From assembly GCA_947095535.1 (NCBI GenBank), contig OX352774.1, forward strand, positions 240,833,825 to 240,897,824: a DNA stretch of 64,000 nt, read 5' to 3'. The stretch is from Poecilobothrus nobilitatus. Lineage: Eukaryota; Arthropoda; Insecta; Diptera; Dolichopodidae. The notes below the pieces were generated by a model. That model made no database searches. It saw only the letters and a program-made list of their open reading frames with translations, and was not told the origin of the DNA. Shown here piece by piece: positions 26,001-34,848 of this stretch. The position numbers and the translations under genes were made by a program. How positions within the stretch are numbered: the first letter of the stretch is position 1; every line of letters begins with the position of its first letter.

Positions 26001-29000
26001 AATTTTTTTAATTTTTTTTTTTTATTTTCCAATTTTACTCACCTGGCAATCTGTTTAAAATGAAATTTCTTTCTTGGTTTTTTACTTTTACCCTGTACAA
26101 TACCACCTTTTTTCCATATATGAGTTTTCCATGCTGGATCTTGATATTCAAATGATGGTTTTAAATAATATAATGACATTTCTTGATGAAAAACTGGTGT
26201 TATTGAACTAGACATTGGTGGTACAATCCATATCCAATCAGCAGGACATCCATTTCTAATTTAAGATTAAACAAAATGAAAAACAATAAAAAAAATTTAA
26301 ATTAAATTAAAAATAAAAATATTTTATATATAAAAAATTAAATAAGTAAATAAATAAATAAGTATTATATATTATTTAAAGTTAAAATTAAATATATTTT
26401 TTTTTTATTTTTCTATTTTTTTTTTTATTTCGTAAATTAAAGTTAATGTTTAATTTAACATGAAAGTAGACATGAAAAGAATAAAAAAGTTTTAATAATA
26501 AAAGTTTAATTATACATAATAGTAATTAAACATAAAAGTATGTATATATATACCTATATATATATATGTATATTTACTAAATAAATGTTGTAGAAATAAA
26601 ACCTATAGTTTTTAACTCATGATGTTATTATTTAATTTTTTATTTTTCTCTAATTTTAACTTTTATTTCACTAATATTCTATCCATATATTTTCAATGAC
26701 CAAGATAAAGTTTTAATAAAATGTAAATTAAAAAAAAAAAACTTTTTAAATACAAAAAAGATAAATAGAAAATTTAAAAACAATATTAAAGGATATATGC
26801 GGGAGGGACATTTAAACAAAACAAAAAAAAAAAAAACATTTAATTCAGAGATACTAAAATCACGGAGAAAAAAAAATTTAATTTTTTAAAGAAAAACTTT
26901 TAAAATTAATTAAATGGAATTATTAGATGAGTTTTTATTATTTTGTATCTTATAGTTTTTAATTACCATATATTGACTTGTTTCACAATGATTTAAAATA
27001 ATAAAAAGTAATTTTTTTTTAAAATAAAATTTAAATACAGAAAAAGTATAAAATTTAAGGTTTTCAATTAAACAACAATATTATTATATGATTTTTTTAA
27101 ATATAAAATACCTATAGGATTACAAAAAAAAAAAAAAATTAAAAAAAATTTACCTTAATTTTAATTCATTTTCAAAATGTTTCATAAAACTTTCACTTGC
27201 AGTATGATGATCAACAATTGTTATATTTTTACTTTGAAATGAATATAATACAGCTAAATTAATTTCAACTAATGCTTTATCTTTCCATAATGTTGTTGAT
27301 GTTCTTGTATCTAAATCCATTTTAAGTGCAACATTCTATAATAAACATGTATGCATATATGCATTATGTTAATGTAAAATTAAATTAAAATGGAATTAAA
27401 ATGGAATTAAAATGGATTTAAAACGGAAACAAAAATAAAATAAAATTTTATGAATAAAATTTTTGTGGAAAACAATTACTTTTAAATATTTTTATTAGTT
27501 ATTTAAAAATACTTTTAAATCATAAAAGTTTACTTTATTTAATAGTTTACAATTTCTAAAGAAGAATCCGCGAAATCAAATAATTATATTTTAGAATATA
27601 TATGAGAAATTCTTATAGGATTAGAAAATTTAAATTTATCTTGCATTTTTTTGTTTTCATGAACCGGATAAAACGTAGGTAGATCCTCAAAATATATATA
27701 TATATGATTGTAGACTGAGTGATATATATGACTCTTCGGAACAATATTAACAATTTAAACAACTGAAATCTTTATTATTACTTTGCAAAAGATTACATTA
27801 ATTATTTAGAAAGGCTTAAGATGAAAATTTTCGTTCATTATATTCCTGTAAACCTTAAATGTACATGCACTTCATAACAGAATATTTCATTGCCAAAACA
27901 ATATAATAATATTAAAGGTTCACTAACTTATTATTTGATCTAAAAGGGAGGTTGCGTTTAATGGGTTAAAGTTCTACACGTAAATTGAGGAAACGTGTTT
28001 GTATTACTCTTCTTTGACCTCTTTTGATGATTTCCGCCTGCCTCCGTAAAAACAGAAAAAGAAAAATTTTTTGTAATCAAATCCTACATCATTACTCGTT
28101 AGACTAAAGGGTAAAGTACATTAAAAATGAAACTATTACTAAGTTTGAATTTATAGTTTAAAGATTTTAAAAAAGTCTATAAATTATTTCGAAAATTTAA
28201 TTTTACTAAAATTATTGTTATTTCGAATTTATAATCACAACAATTGACTTGTAAGTTCGAAATGAGTAGAATTTTTTTGTTGTTACTATATTAAGTTTTC
28301 TTTTATTCATATAATGATATTTGTTAAAACAATTAGTTAATTTATTTTTATTTAATCTTTGAAATCTAAGTGTTTCTTAATGTTATAATAAACATGAATC
28401 ATTACTGTTTGAAGAATATTGAAGTAAAAGAAAGTGTTGCCGCCTCAACCACCGAGCACCAATTAATTTCAATCATAATTTGCAATTTTATTCCAATTAT
28501 AATTTTGTAATTTTATTTGAATCATATAACAGTGTTGACTGCCGTGCCTAAATCCTTGCTAAACAAATTATTGAAACTTTGATTTTGTAATCATAATTCT
28601 AAAATCTCTTCTAATGATTTTGTATATATAAATATTCCAACCGCACGTAATTATTGTGGCATCGTATTTTTGTAACTAGCTATCAAAAGTTTACAAATTG
28701 GTTAAAATCATCAAGATCACGTGTTCTTTAAATAGCAAAATAAAAATTTAAAAATGAACGATACTATTTTTTTATGTATATTATGCTTCTATTTATAATT
28801 ATTACAAAATTTTAAAATTGGAACCATATACCACGTATGGATCACGGAGTACAAGTCTTTGACTCTATTCTAGAAAAATTAAATAAAACAGAAATTTAAA
28901 AAAATTATTAAGAGTTATTAATTATTTAAAGAGTTATACCCCCTTACGACATTTACAGCCACGCCTGAACAGGAAAAGCTGTGTAATTTCCTGTTCACAT

Positions 29001-32000
29001 ATTTATGTGGCTGAGAAATGCATTAAAAAAAAAATTAAATTAAAAATTTTTTTAAATTTCTGCAAAGATTAAATATTTACATTTAAAAAACAAATTAGGA
29101 AAGTGAAATATTATAGATTCAGATATACCCGAAATCATTAAAAATCTCGCAATAAAATTTTTTTTGATAAAAAATTATAAAAGAACGACAAAAAAAAAAA
29201 TGTATTTTGACCTTGTCAATAATAATCAATATTTTTTTTTGTTCTTTAATTACTTCACAACTAAATAATTTCTTTATAATATTATTCTAAATTCTAATAC
29301 TAATAAACTTGGTTAACTTTATTCAGCCTTAAATTTTGTTTTTTTTTTTTTTTTGAATTTTCCCCCATGTTTATTTCGTTTTTCTTTTAGTTTTCTTTAC
29401 AATTGAATTTACAACACAATTTTTTTGTATAAAAGAAAAGAATAATTTTTATTACAAAAAAAAAATTTTTTTTTGTATAATTTTCTTTTTGTTTTGTTTT
29501 CCTAAAGTGGTAATAAAACGATTCAATGATTTTAAATGATTTAATTATAAAACCAGCATTATTTTAAATAAATTTAATTATAATAAAAACAAAAAAATAA
29601 TAATAATAAAAAAAAAAAGAGAAAGAAAAATTTAAATATCATTACGCTCATAATAATTAAAAAAAAAAAAAGCAAATTTTTTCCTTACAATCAATTAGTA
29701 AAATTATCCCAGACATTAATTTCAAATCTACTGTTTTTATATTTGCTCTTTTGCTCTTTTACTCTTTTGCTCTTTTACTCTTTTGTACTGTTTTAACTCT
29801 TGATTTAATTCGTAAACAATCGTATTACAAATTTATTCCATTTAAACTCAATGACCTGTCAAAATCACTCATCATTTTGTTTGAGAATTTTCTCTTTTGT
29901 TTTACATGGATTTAAATTTTCAAAATCCGTTTAAAATAATCTAATAATAAGATTAATAAATGTTTCTGTAAAATTTATTTAGGTCTTAGATTTAAATTTT
30001 TTCAATTATACATTTTATTTTTATATTAAATTACATTATATACAATTTTGTGATCTTTAACCTTAGAATAAAATCATTTATGAAAATTTTATAAATTCAT
30101 AAGTACGTGTTAATTTATATTTTTTTTTATTAATAAAGGTTGAGCTAATGTGTCAGAAATTACTAGACTCTACGTAAGAGGACCTATCCCGCCAGAGTTG
30201 GTATTACGTTTCTCTTGATTTATGCCATGATGATATCACTATGACAGAAGAAGTTCTGAAAACATCTCATATCTATGTCAGACTGTTCATCTAAATATTG
30301 AAAACAAAAATTCTACATATTCTATATCGCATCGATTCCTCTAAAAAATCTATATAGGTAAGAATGAAATGATATTCAATAGGTATTTATGATTTAACTG
30401 TTAATAAATCAAAGTTCTTAAAAGCAAGAACAAATTTATATCTTTTAAAATTAAAACATATTTTCATTTTATTATTATTTAAAAGTTTCTGTCTGAATTT
30501 TGATAAAACTTTAATACTCTAATCAAAAAGAGTTAAATTACTTTCTGTAACAGGACAATTAAAGGATTTAATATAAAACGGATATAGAGTGCAAAGAAAA
30601 ATTAAATTAAAGCAAAATTAATTCTTTACATAAACTATGCATACAATCTGAAATAGACTTATCTTTTAGAAACCATAGCTTTTTTTTTTTCTTTTTAATT
30701 TATTTAAAAATTCTTAGATATCTTAAATTTCAAATCTAAATTTCACCTATTCCAGGAAAGATCTTAAAAAAAAACAACCTAATTAACTCGTTAATTGCAC
30801 TTTATATATTTTGTTTTAAAGATCTAAGTGGTTTATAAAAATTCTGTATCTAAACATTATCTTTTTTTAAAATTAATTATGTTTTTATTTTTATATCCAT
30901 ATAATATCAGTCTCTAAGTTTTATTTAAAAAAAAAAATCGTTTTATTTTTTTAATACTTACTTCAAGTATATTTAAACGATTTGTATCACAGAGATCTCT
31001 ACAACCAATTTCTGTTGACATATACCATCCACTGAATGCTGTTGCTGTAAATTGTATACCACCACAATCAAATAACATACCAGATACTGCAGGTAAAGCA
31101 TACCATCTTAAATTTAAATCAGCGAACCATTTAAATCTATTTAAAAAAAATTTTTTTAAATATAAAAGACGTTGACGGCGATTTAAAAAAAAAAATTAAA
31201 AAAAAATCGTGTTAAATTTCTTAAAAATAAATTAATTTTTTTTTTTAAAATCAGACAAAATTTTTAAATGAAATCTGATTCCATAACTATTTTCTATAAA
31301 AATTAATATTAAAAGTTTATTAAACTTTTAATTTTACTTACGTTGGATGTGATAACGGTACTTCTATAATTAATTCAGGTGGATAATCAAAATAATCTGG
31401 ATCATGTCCATTTGCTGATACAACTAATGGTAATATATCCCATGGAGTATTTTTAGCTTTCCAACCTAAATTCATGCATACCTAAATAATTAAATATTAA
31501 GGATAAAATATTAAATTGTGCATTAATATAATTATATATATGATTTTTTTTTTTTTTCCCCATATTGTGATTTTTGGACGGTGAATATATATTTTGCCAA
31601 TCAAATAAAAATTTTAATAAAATCGTAATATACTATAGTTAAAGTTTATTTACGCACCTCGGTAAATTCTGTATTTATTGGATCACCAATTATTGAACCA
31701 TCTGGCTGACGATAACCAGCATAAGAAATTAATTGACTGTTCCATATACGATAATCATGACGTCCATCAGTTCGTTGTGGAAATATTGTTATGGCCGACC
31801 TAAAAAAAAGAATTTCCATTAAAAAAAGAAAACGAAAACAAAATGAAAATTTAATTTTCCAGAAAAAATAAAGGCTTTTCTGGATATTCAAAATAAAAAA
31901 AAAAAAAGTTTTGTTATAATTTTATCATATGTGACCCAAAGAAAGAAATTCAACGGACCATTTATATTCAATAAGAATTTTAATATTAAATTCAAATTAC

Positions 32001-34848
32001 ATATGAAAAACTTTTTAAGGATTTTTTAAAAAATTGAAAATTTGTTGTTGATAGGTTCATTTAATTTTGAATTAAATCATTTCAGAAATGTTCAATATAA
32101 AATTAAAAAATAAGAAGAACTGTGTATTTCAAAAAAATTTATATTATAATCTCACCTTAAATTTCCTTTATTTGTAGCATATTTAATATGATTACAAATA
32201 GCTTCAAACATACCACTTGTTGTTGTTACATAACGACAATCAAACACCTATAAAATAAAAATCAAAGTTTTATATTTTTTTTATAATAATATTTTTGCAT
32301 CACTAGATTTATTTTAATACAAAAATTATGTTTTTTTCATAATATTATGAACACGATATCCTTTCAACAGAAAAAAAAAATTATGTTTGTAATACAACTA
32401 CATATTCTTAAAACTTTCTATTAGTTTTATTACCCATAAATTGTTTTTTCTTTAAAACAACAACAAATTATAGAAAAATATTAAAAGGAAAACATAAAAT
32501 ATTTTTATTTTATTCTAGGATTTCCCATTTCATAATTTTGGTTTGTTTTTTGTTAATTTTTTTTTTAGTTAGTTTTTTAATATGAAATAAAAAAAAATCC
32601 TTCTATGCATTACATTTTTAAAGCCTATCAGGTACACTAAAGATGTACATTGGTATCTTTTAATAGTAAACAAAAAATAAAATATACACATAGGTACGAA
32701 CAAAAAAAAATTTTTATATATATCACAAATTTTTCCAACAGGTAAGCTTCAGTAAAAAAACATAATGTTGCTTTTTTTTACAGAAAGGACTTTTCATGAT
32801 CAGAAGAATTTTTTTTTTTGTTTCGTTTTCTATTATTTTCTATGTGTGAGTTCTGTTTTTACTTTCTGAGGTTTTTTTTTAAAGCCTACAGTCAAAAAGT
32901 TATTATTGTTTTGGAATAAAAAAAAAAAACAGTATAATAAAATATTTGGAAGATAAATTTATAATACAAGAAGGTAAAATTAACAGAAGAGCTCTTTCAG
33001 CATTAAGGATTTGAAAATATATAAAACAAAAAAAAGGATTTATTACTTTAATAACACAACTAGCTAATATATATATATATATATTGTGAAATTTCTCATA
33101 CCCTTTTATATAATATCATCGAAATTTTAATTTTAACTGAATATTAAGAGTTTTCTTTGAAAATCATTTTTGCTTACCCTTTTCTTTTTTTGTGTTACCT
33201 TTTTTTTGTTACCTTTTTTTTTTTTTTATTTAACTAGAAGAGCACAGAGAATTATAATGAAATACTTTTTGAATTTATTAAAGATTGAATTTTTAATTAA
33301 AATTCTATTTAAAAAACACTAAAATTACAAACTAGAAATGTTTTAATTTGAATTTTTGAAAAAAACAAAAAAAAACTGAAGAAAACTTAAATTTTTATTA
33401 GAAAAGGAAAAAAAAAATAAGCGATTCAAAATTTAAAATGAAATAAAAAAACAATATATTTTTTATGTTTAAGTTATTGGTATAATTATATTTTAAAATT
33501 ACAATATTAGTAATAAACATATTTTCCAGTTCAGTTAACTTTTATTATTTATTTTATTTATATTAATATTACATATATAAATGTAATGCAATATTATTGA
33601 ACCATCGGCTACTAAGGCCATTATAGGTTTTTATACTATTATTAAATTATATACTAATATTATTTATTTTGTTTATATTATATACTATATATTTACATTA
33701 TATTTGGTCGTAAGGGGGGTATGTAAAGAAAAAAACACTTACGACCTGTGCAGGGATCGAAACCGCACTCCTTAGGTTAATACGCCACATGCCTACCCAC
33801 TAGGCTACCGAAGCCCCTTAAATTTTATTTATCTGAACAATATGAAAATTGATATCCTAAAAGTATGCAATATACAAAATAAAATTAAAATTAATTAACA
33901 GGGCACCTTTGTAATGTTTTTTAAGAAATCCCCACTGAAATCAAATATATAATGTATTTATATTAATTTAAAGCAAATAAATATTATTACTATAATATAA
34001 TACAATATTAGTATTCAACCTATAAATGGCCTTAGTAGACGATGATGATTTAGTCATATATTTGTTTTAATTTATAATTTTTAAAATAATCTTTAAAAAT
34101 ATTTTCGAAACGAAATGATTTTTAATTTACCAATCTGTAATTTCAATAAATGCATAATAAAAAAAAATAAATAACCTGCAATAATCTCAAAACGTTAATT
34201 AACTCAAGCTCAGCTACCATTTAAATGTAATAAAAAGCTCAATAATTATAGTGTATTTCATTTAACAGCGACTTCCTGTACAAAAATCAAATTTTACTAT
34301 TAACATACACTGTTTACTTTAACCTCTAGTTTCGTTATAAATTTTTTTTCTTGCTATTCACCCTCAGTATTTTTTTTTTTAAATATGTAAATATATGTAT
34401 ATATACATATGTAAACATTTATAAAATATATAATATTACTTGTAATTTTGACCATTGTATACGTCCTATACAACGTGATGAATTTCTCCAAGCTAATTTT
34501 GCACCGTATATTAATTCAGTTTCAGTTAATTGAAAATTTCCATTATCTTCAATTTCTTTTTGTACCTGTTGCCATCTTGTTTCATGAGCTGGTGAACCAT
34601 GTCTATAAATTTTAATGTTAAAATAATATAAAAAATTAATGTTTATTTTCAAAAATTTTATGTACAAAAAAACAAAAAAAAAAAAAAAAATGAAGAATAA
34701 TAAAAATTTACCTTCGAATTGAAGTAAAATATTGATCTAGAAAATCTTTAGCATGATCTAATATTATATCAGATTTTCTTGGTTCACTGGCCATTGTGTT
34801 AAAATTCATAATACTACCCATACAAACACCACGTGAACATGATAAAAC
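11001..34848 (-). CDS. Nos: Nitric oxide synthase, middle portion (11 exons, partial at both ends)
   Basis: NOS converts L-arginine, O2 and NADPH to nitric oxide and citrulline, as a cytosolic calmodulin-dependent dimer. Joining exons 34712-34848, 34440-34602, 32156-32247, 31658-31799, 31342-31481, 30962-31136, 27154-27335, 26043-26255, 21488-21632, 11435-11539 and 11001-11071 on the minus strand gives 521 codons plus 2 bases, open throughout. Every intron is GT-AG. In fragment numbering, the zinc motif is C4-x4-C9. The haem ligand is C90 in RCIGRIQW. The arginine-binding Glu is E267 in WYMSTEI. The pterin/dimer region contains WIWIVPP (350-356). A basic calmodulin-binding linker lies at about 404-430, an FMN phosphate loop at 437-446, and [13 protein letters not shown] at 486-498. 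The N-terminus, the end of the FMN domain and the FAD/NADPH reductase are not seen here. The spliced protein is nearly collinear with dipteran NOS as I remember it. The family call is near certain; the exon edges are inferred by eye. Confidence 0.97.
11072..11434 (-). other. Nos: Nos intron, 363 bp
   Basis: This is a short A/T-rich intron between the two FMN-domain exons, with a poly-T tract typical of this window. I see no repeat or RNA feature in it. Confidence 0.85.
11435..11539 (-). CDS. Nos: Nos exon: flavodoxin-fold FMN domain
   Basis: This 105-bp exon (exactly 35 codons, phase 0 to 0) encodes [20 protein letters not shown] followed by [14 protein letters not shown]. The [13 protein letters not shown] block is the FMN-contacting loop shared by NOS and cytochrome P450 reductase-type flavodoxin domains. 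The acceptor AG is at 11540-11541 and the donor GTAAGT has its GT at 11433-11434. Because its length is a multiple of three and it is flanked by phase-0 introns, skipping it would keep the frame; no evidence of skipping is visible here. Confidence 0.95.
12670..12864 (-). repeat. R1 repeat fragment ending in a hairpin
   Basis: The sequence GACGCACATTTTTCAAAAG followed by AACAGTTTAGAATC matches the inverted R1 end at 44815-44860. At its right edge lies a perfect 7-bp inverted repeat, GCAGACT and AGTCTGC (12844-12850 and 12858-12864), which is not part of other R1 copies. Confidence 0.55.
13387..13462. repeat. Two adjacent small palindromes
   Basis: TTTATCCG and CGGATAAA form a hairpin with a short A/T loop, and a second CCGTATT copy follows. 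Immediately after, ATCATTAT and ATAATGAT form another. They sit at the edge of the R2-related repeat and may mark its boundary. Confidence 0.5.
13440..14664 (-). repeat. R2 dispersed repeat, inverted copy
   Basis: On the minus strand it starts at the hairpin end TTATACCC/GGGTATAA (about 14630-14663). It continues through a GAGCTAGATATAG segment and a TCCG run (about 14504-14520). Inside is a tandem module containing AGAAGTTGTATGGCA (about 14230 and 14370, with a related TTGTATGACAGCTACCCG near 14045). The far end shares the AATTACTCTTAAACATGGG type of motif with R1. The ORFs at 13776-13976 and 14502-14684 lie within it and are not genes. Confidence 0.7.
15890..16050 (+). mobile_element. SINE-C copy (tRNA-derived)
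   Basis: It contains a near-consensus RNA polymerase III B box, GGGTTCGAATCC. This is followed by ATCGTAAGAG...TTTACGACA, an inverted pair, and then by the inverted pair TGAAAAGGAAA/TTTCCTGTTCA in the body. It ends CACATTTATGTGGCAGAG and an A-rich tail. The 5' part (AAATACGCTGTAAACACCGAG) is shared with the copy at 10.1 kb. The A box is not clear. The 96-codon frame at 15923-16213 overlaps it and is not a gene. Confidence 0.75.
18039..18908. mobile_element. 870-bp non-autonomous DNA element with terminal inverted repeats
   Basis: The left end has GGTACGAAATCTCGAT at 18045-18060, and its exact reverse complement lies at 18886-18901. The similarity extends outward to TGGA...TCCA and inward for about 45 bp imperfectly (AATCTCGTTTTTAAAA versus the inverse). 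A related GGACCCGTATTTGAAATCTCGC lies internally at 18769-18790, and a direct repeat of about 75 bp lies at 18.53-18.66 kb. No transposase frame is present, so it is MITE-like. I could not define a target-site duplication, so the outer ends are approximate. Confidence 0.7.
20316..20960 (-). repeat. R1 repeat copy
   Basis: In the inverse orientation it starts CAAGGTAGAATAT, continues TTTTTAAAGGCGCACATTT, and ends GTGCTAAAAA near 20960. It includes GTAGTTCTGTAGC and CTTAACGGTGTAGAAGTTTT. The core between is shortened compared with the copy at 44.8 kb. Confidence 0.75.
21488..21632 (-). CDS. Nos: Nos exon: calmodulin-binding end and FMN phosphate loop
   Basis: This 145-bp exon (phase 2 to phase 0) encodes [20 protein letters not shown], then [20 protein letters not shown]. 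The first half completes the amphipathic calmodulin-binding segment. [13 protein letters not shown] is the flavodoxin-type loop that holds the FMN phosphate. The 4.4-kb intron before it and the 9.9-kb intron after it isolate this exon. The acceptor AG is at 21633-21634 and the donor GTATGT has its GT at 21486-21487. Confidence 0.96.
22895..23015 (-). mobile_element. SINE-C copy (tRNA-derived)
   Basis: The minus strand starts GGGGCCTCGG and runs directly into a good B box, GGTTCGAATCCC. It continues GTCGTAAGAGTTATTCCCCC and CTTACGAC, then CAGCCACGGCTGTGCAATTT, and ends TGGCAGAGAAATGCATT plus an A-run. The A-box region present in SINE-A appears to be deleted. The start GGGGC-TCGG is shared with SINE-A. 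Confidence 0.8.
25156..25170. repeat. Small perfect palindrome
   Basis: ATGCCG-TTG-CGGCAT is a perfect 6-bp stem. A related TCCGTTTCGGCATGA lies about 110 bp downstream. It lies in a less A/T-rich patch (24.95-25.33 kb) that may be a decayed mobile element. Confidence 0.4.
26043..26255 (-). CDS. Nos: Nos exon: pterin site and start of calmodulin-binding linker
   Basis: At 213 bp this is the longest exon here (phase 2 to phase 2). It encodes [20 protein letters not shown], then [20 protein letters not shown], and ends with [13 protein letters not shown]. The WIWIVPP and VFHQEM motifs form the tetrahydrobiopterin and dimer interface of NOS. The basic, aromatic C-terminal part starts the calmodulin-binding helix that couples the oxygenase to the reductase and is completed by the next exon. 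A weakly conserved linker ([12 protein letters not shown]) lies between them. The acceptor AG is at 26256-26257; the donor GTGAGT has its GT at 26041-26042. Confidence 0.96.
26256..27153 (-). other. Nos: Nos intron, 898 bp
   Basis: A/T-rich intron with homopolymer runs and a short TATA-type microsatellite near 26545-26575. Nothing else is seen. Confidence 0.85.
27154..27335 (-). CDS. Nos: Nos exon: oxygenase domain, dimer and pterin region
   Basis: This 182-bp exon (phase 0 to phase 2) encodes [20 protein letters not shown], then [20 protein letters not shown]. The [13 protein letters not shown] stretch is highly conserved in NOS and lies near the haem and tetrahydrobiopterin sites. The acceptor AG is at 27336-27337 and the donor GTAAAT has its GT at 27152-27153. 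Codon use is strongly A/T-ending, like the other exons. Confidence 0.96.
28935..29030 (+). mobile_element. SINE-C 3' fragment
   Basis: It starts within the CCCTTACGACA segment and contains CAGCCACGCC. A perfect 11-bp inverted pair follows, TGAACAGGAAA (28966-28976) and TTTCCTGTTCA (28987-28997). It ends TTATGTGGCTGAGAAATGCA plus an A-run. The tRNA-like head is missing, as expected of 5' truncation. Confidence 0.75.
29741..29788 (+). repeat. 8-bp minisatellite TTTTGCTC/TTTTACTC
   Basis: About six tandem copies of an octamer alternate between TTTTGCTC and TTTTACTC. It is a simple repeat inside the intron. Confidence 0.85.
30962..31136 (-). CDS. Nos: Nos exon: arginine-binding glutamate exon
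   Basis: This 175-bp exon (phase 2 to phase 0) encodes [20 protein letters not shown], then [20 protein letters not shown]. In the family the Glu in the WYMSTEI motif binds the guanidinium of L-arginine, and it is present here (E267 of the joined fragment). The acceptor AG is at 31137-31138 and the donor GTAAGT begins at 30961 and reads downward. A 3.6-kb intron with a SINE fragment follows. Confidence 0.96.
31342..31481 (-). CDS. Nos: Nos exon: oxygenase domain, substrate-pocket region
   Basis: This 140-bp exon (phase 0 to phase 2) encodes [20 protein letters not shown] followed by [19 protein letters not shown]. This block is almost invariant in insect NOS and leads into the catalytic-site exon. 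The donor is a canonical GTAAGT (GT at 31340-31341) and the acceptor AG is at 31482-31483. It lies in a compact cluster of three exons within about 840 bp. Confidence 0.96.
31658..31799 (-). CDS. Nos: Nos exon: oxygenase domain
   Basis: This 142-bp exon (phase 2 to phase 0) encodes [20 protein letters not shown] and then QLISYAGYR and [12 protein letters not shown]. These are conserved positions of the NOS oxygenase fold just before the arginine-pocket region. The acceptor AG is at 31800-31801. The donor is GTGCGT, with GT at 31656-31657. The frame stays open upstream of the acceptor, but the residues there are low-complexity Phe and Lys, as expected of intron sequence. Confidence 0.96.
31800..32155 (-). 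other. Nos: Nos intron, 356 bp
   Basis: Short A/T-rich intron. The part next to the downstream exon keeps an open frame by chance (31800-31891, poly-Phe/Lys), but the acceptor AG at 31800-31801 fits the protein alignment. Confidence 0.85.
32156..32247 (-). CDS. Nos: Nos exon: oxygenase domain
   Basis: This 92-bp exon (phase 0 to phase 2) encodes [20 protein letters not shown] and then [10 protein letters not shown]. It continues the segment after the haem motif in insect NOS without a gap. The acceptor AG is at 32248-32249 and the donor GT at 32154-32155. The intron upstream is 2192 bp and contains a SINE; the intron downstream is 356 bp. Confidence 0.95.
33540..33817 (-). mobile_element. 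SINE-A copy, near full length (tRNA-derived)
   Basis: The minus strand begins GGGGCTTCGGTAGCCTAGTG; TAGCCTAGTGGG is a good RNA polymerase III A box. About 40 bases on, GGTTTCGATCCC is the B box. Then come GTCGTAAGTG and CTTACGACC, an inverted pair around a pyrimidine-rich loop. A long A/T-rich tail follows, containing CCTATAATGGCCTTAGTAGC and ending in AAATAAAATAAAT. The tail is nearly identical to that at 51271-51430. I could not fix a target-site duplication. Confidence 0.88.
34010..34055 (+). mobile_element. SINE-A tail fragment, inverted
   Basis: ACCTATAAATGGCCTTAGTA matches the SINE-A tail but lies in the opposite orientation, about 200 bp from the SINE-A copy. Only the tail segment is recognisable. 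Confidence 0.55.
34440..34602 (-). CDS. Nos: Nos exon: haem-ligand cysteine exon
   Basis: This 163-bp exon (enters phase 2, leaves phase 0) encodes [20 protein letters not shown] followed by QWSKLQ. The cysteine in RCIGRIQW is the proximal thiolate ligand of the NOS haem, and this block is the most diagnostic signature of the family. The acceptor AG is at 34603-34604 and the donor GT at 34438-34439. Reading through the donor would add about five codons and then stop, which supports splicing here. A poorly conserved segment rich in Q, E and D precedes the motif. Confidence 0.97.
34712..34848 (-). CDS. Nos: Nos exon: zinc-binding Cys-x4-Cys and start of oxygenase core
   Basis: This 137-bp exon starts in phase 0 after an AG at 34849-34850 and ends in phase 2 before GT at 34710-34711. 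It encodes VLSCSRGVC, whose two cysteines match the Cys-x4-Cys that gives each NOS subunit half of the dimer-interface zinc tetrathiolate. The helix region [20 protein letters not shown] follows. It is the most upstream coding exon I can identify. The previous exon should end in phase 0 and carry the conserved segment just before the zinc motif, but I did not find it in the 29 kb upstream. Only a 109-bp intron separates it from the next exon. Confidence 0.95.

Larger units (their letters stand above)
21633..26042 (-). other. Nos: Nos intron, 4.4 kb
   Basis: It separates the calmodulin-linker exon from the FMN-loop exon. It holds the SINE at 22.9 kb and a patch with small palindromes near 25.1-25.3 kb. 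The rest (21.64-22.89, 23.02-24.95 and 25.35-26.04 kb) is A/T-rich sequence in which I see nothing supportable. Confidence 0.85.
27336..30961 (-). other. Nos: Nos intron, 3.6 kb
   Basis: It holds a three-copy tandem of ATTAAAATGGA at 27384-27417, a SINE-C fragment at 28.9 kb, an 8-bp minisatellite at 29.74 kb and an unexplained GC-richer patch at 30.14-30.29 kb. The rest is A/T-rich. Confidence 0.85.
32248..34439 (-). other. Nos: Nos intron, 2.2 kb
   Basis: It contains a near full-length SINE-A (33540-33817), an inverted fragment of the same tail near 34010-34050, and an A/T-rich stretch with many poly-T runs at 32.25-33.5 kb. Confidence 0.85.

Noticed and set aside
30225..30262. C/D snoRNA-like boxes (ATGATGA then CTGA)
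   Set aside because: Spacing is too short for a standard C/D snoRNA, no terminal stem is visible, and it lies antisense to the host intron.
33700..33817. Genuine tRNA gene
   Set aside because: A and B boxes are present, but the arms do not fold as a full tRNA with an acceptor stem, and a SINE tail follows; the related copy at 51 kb confirms a SINE.
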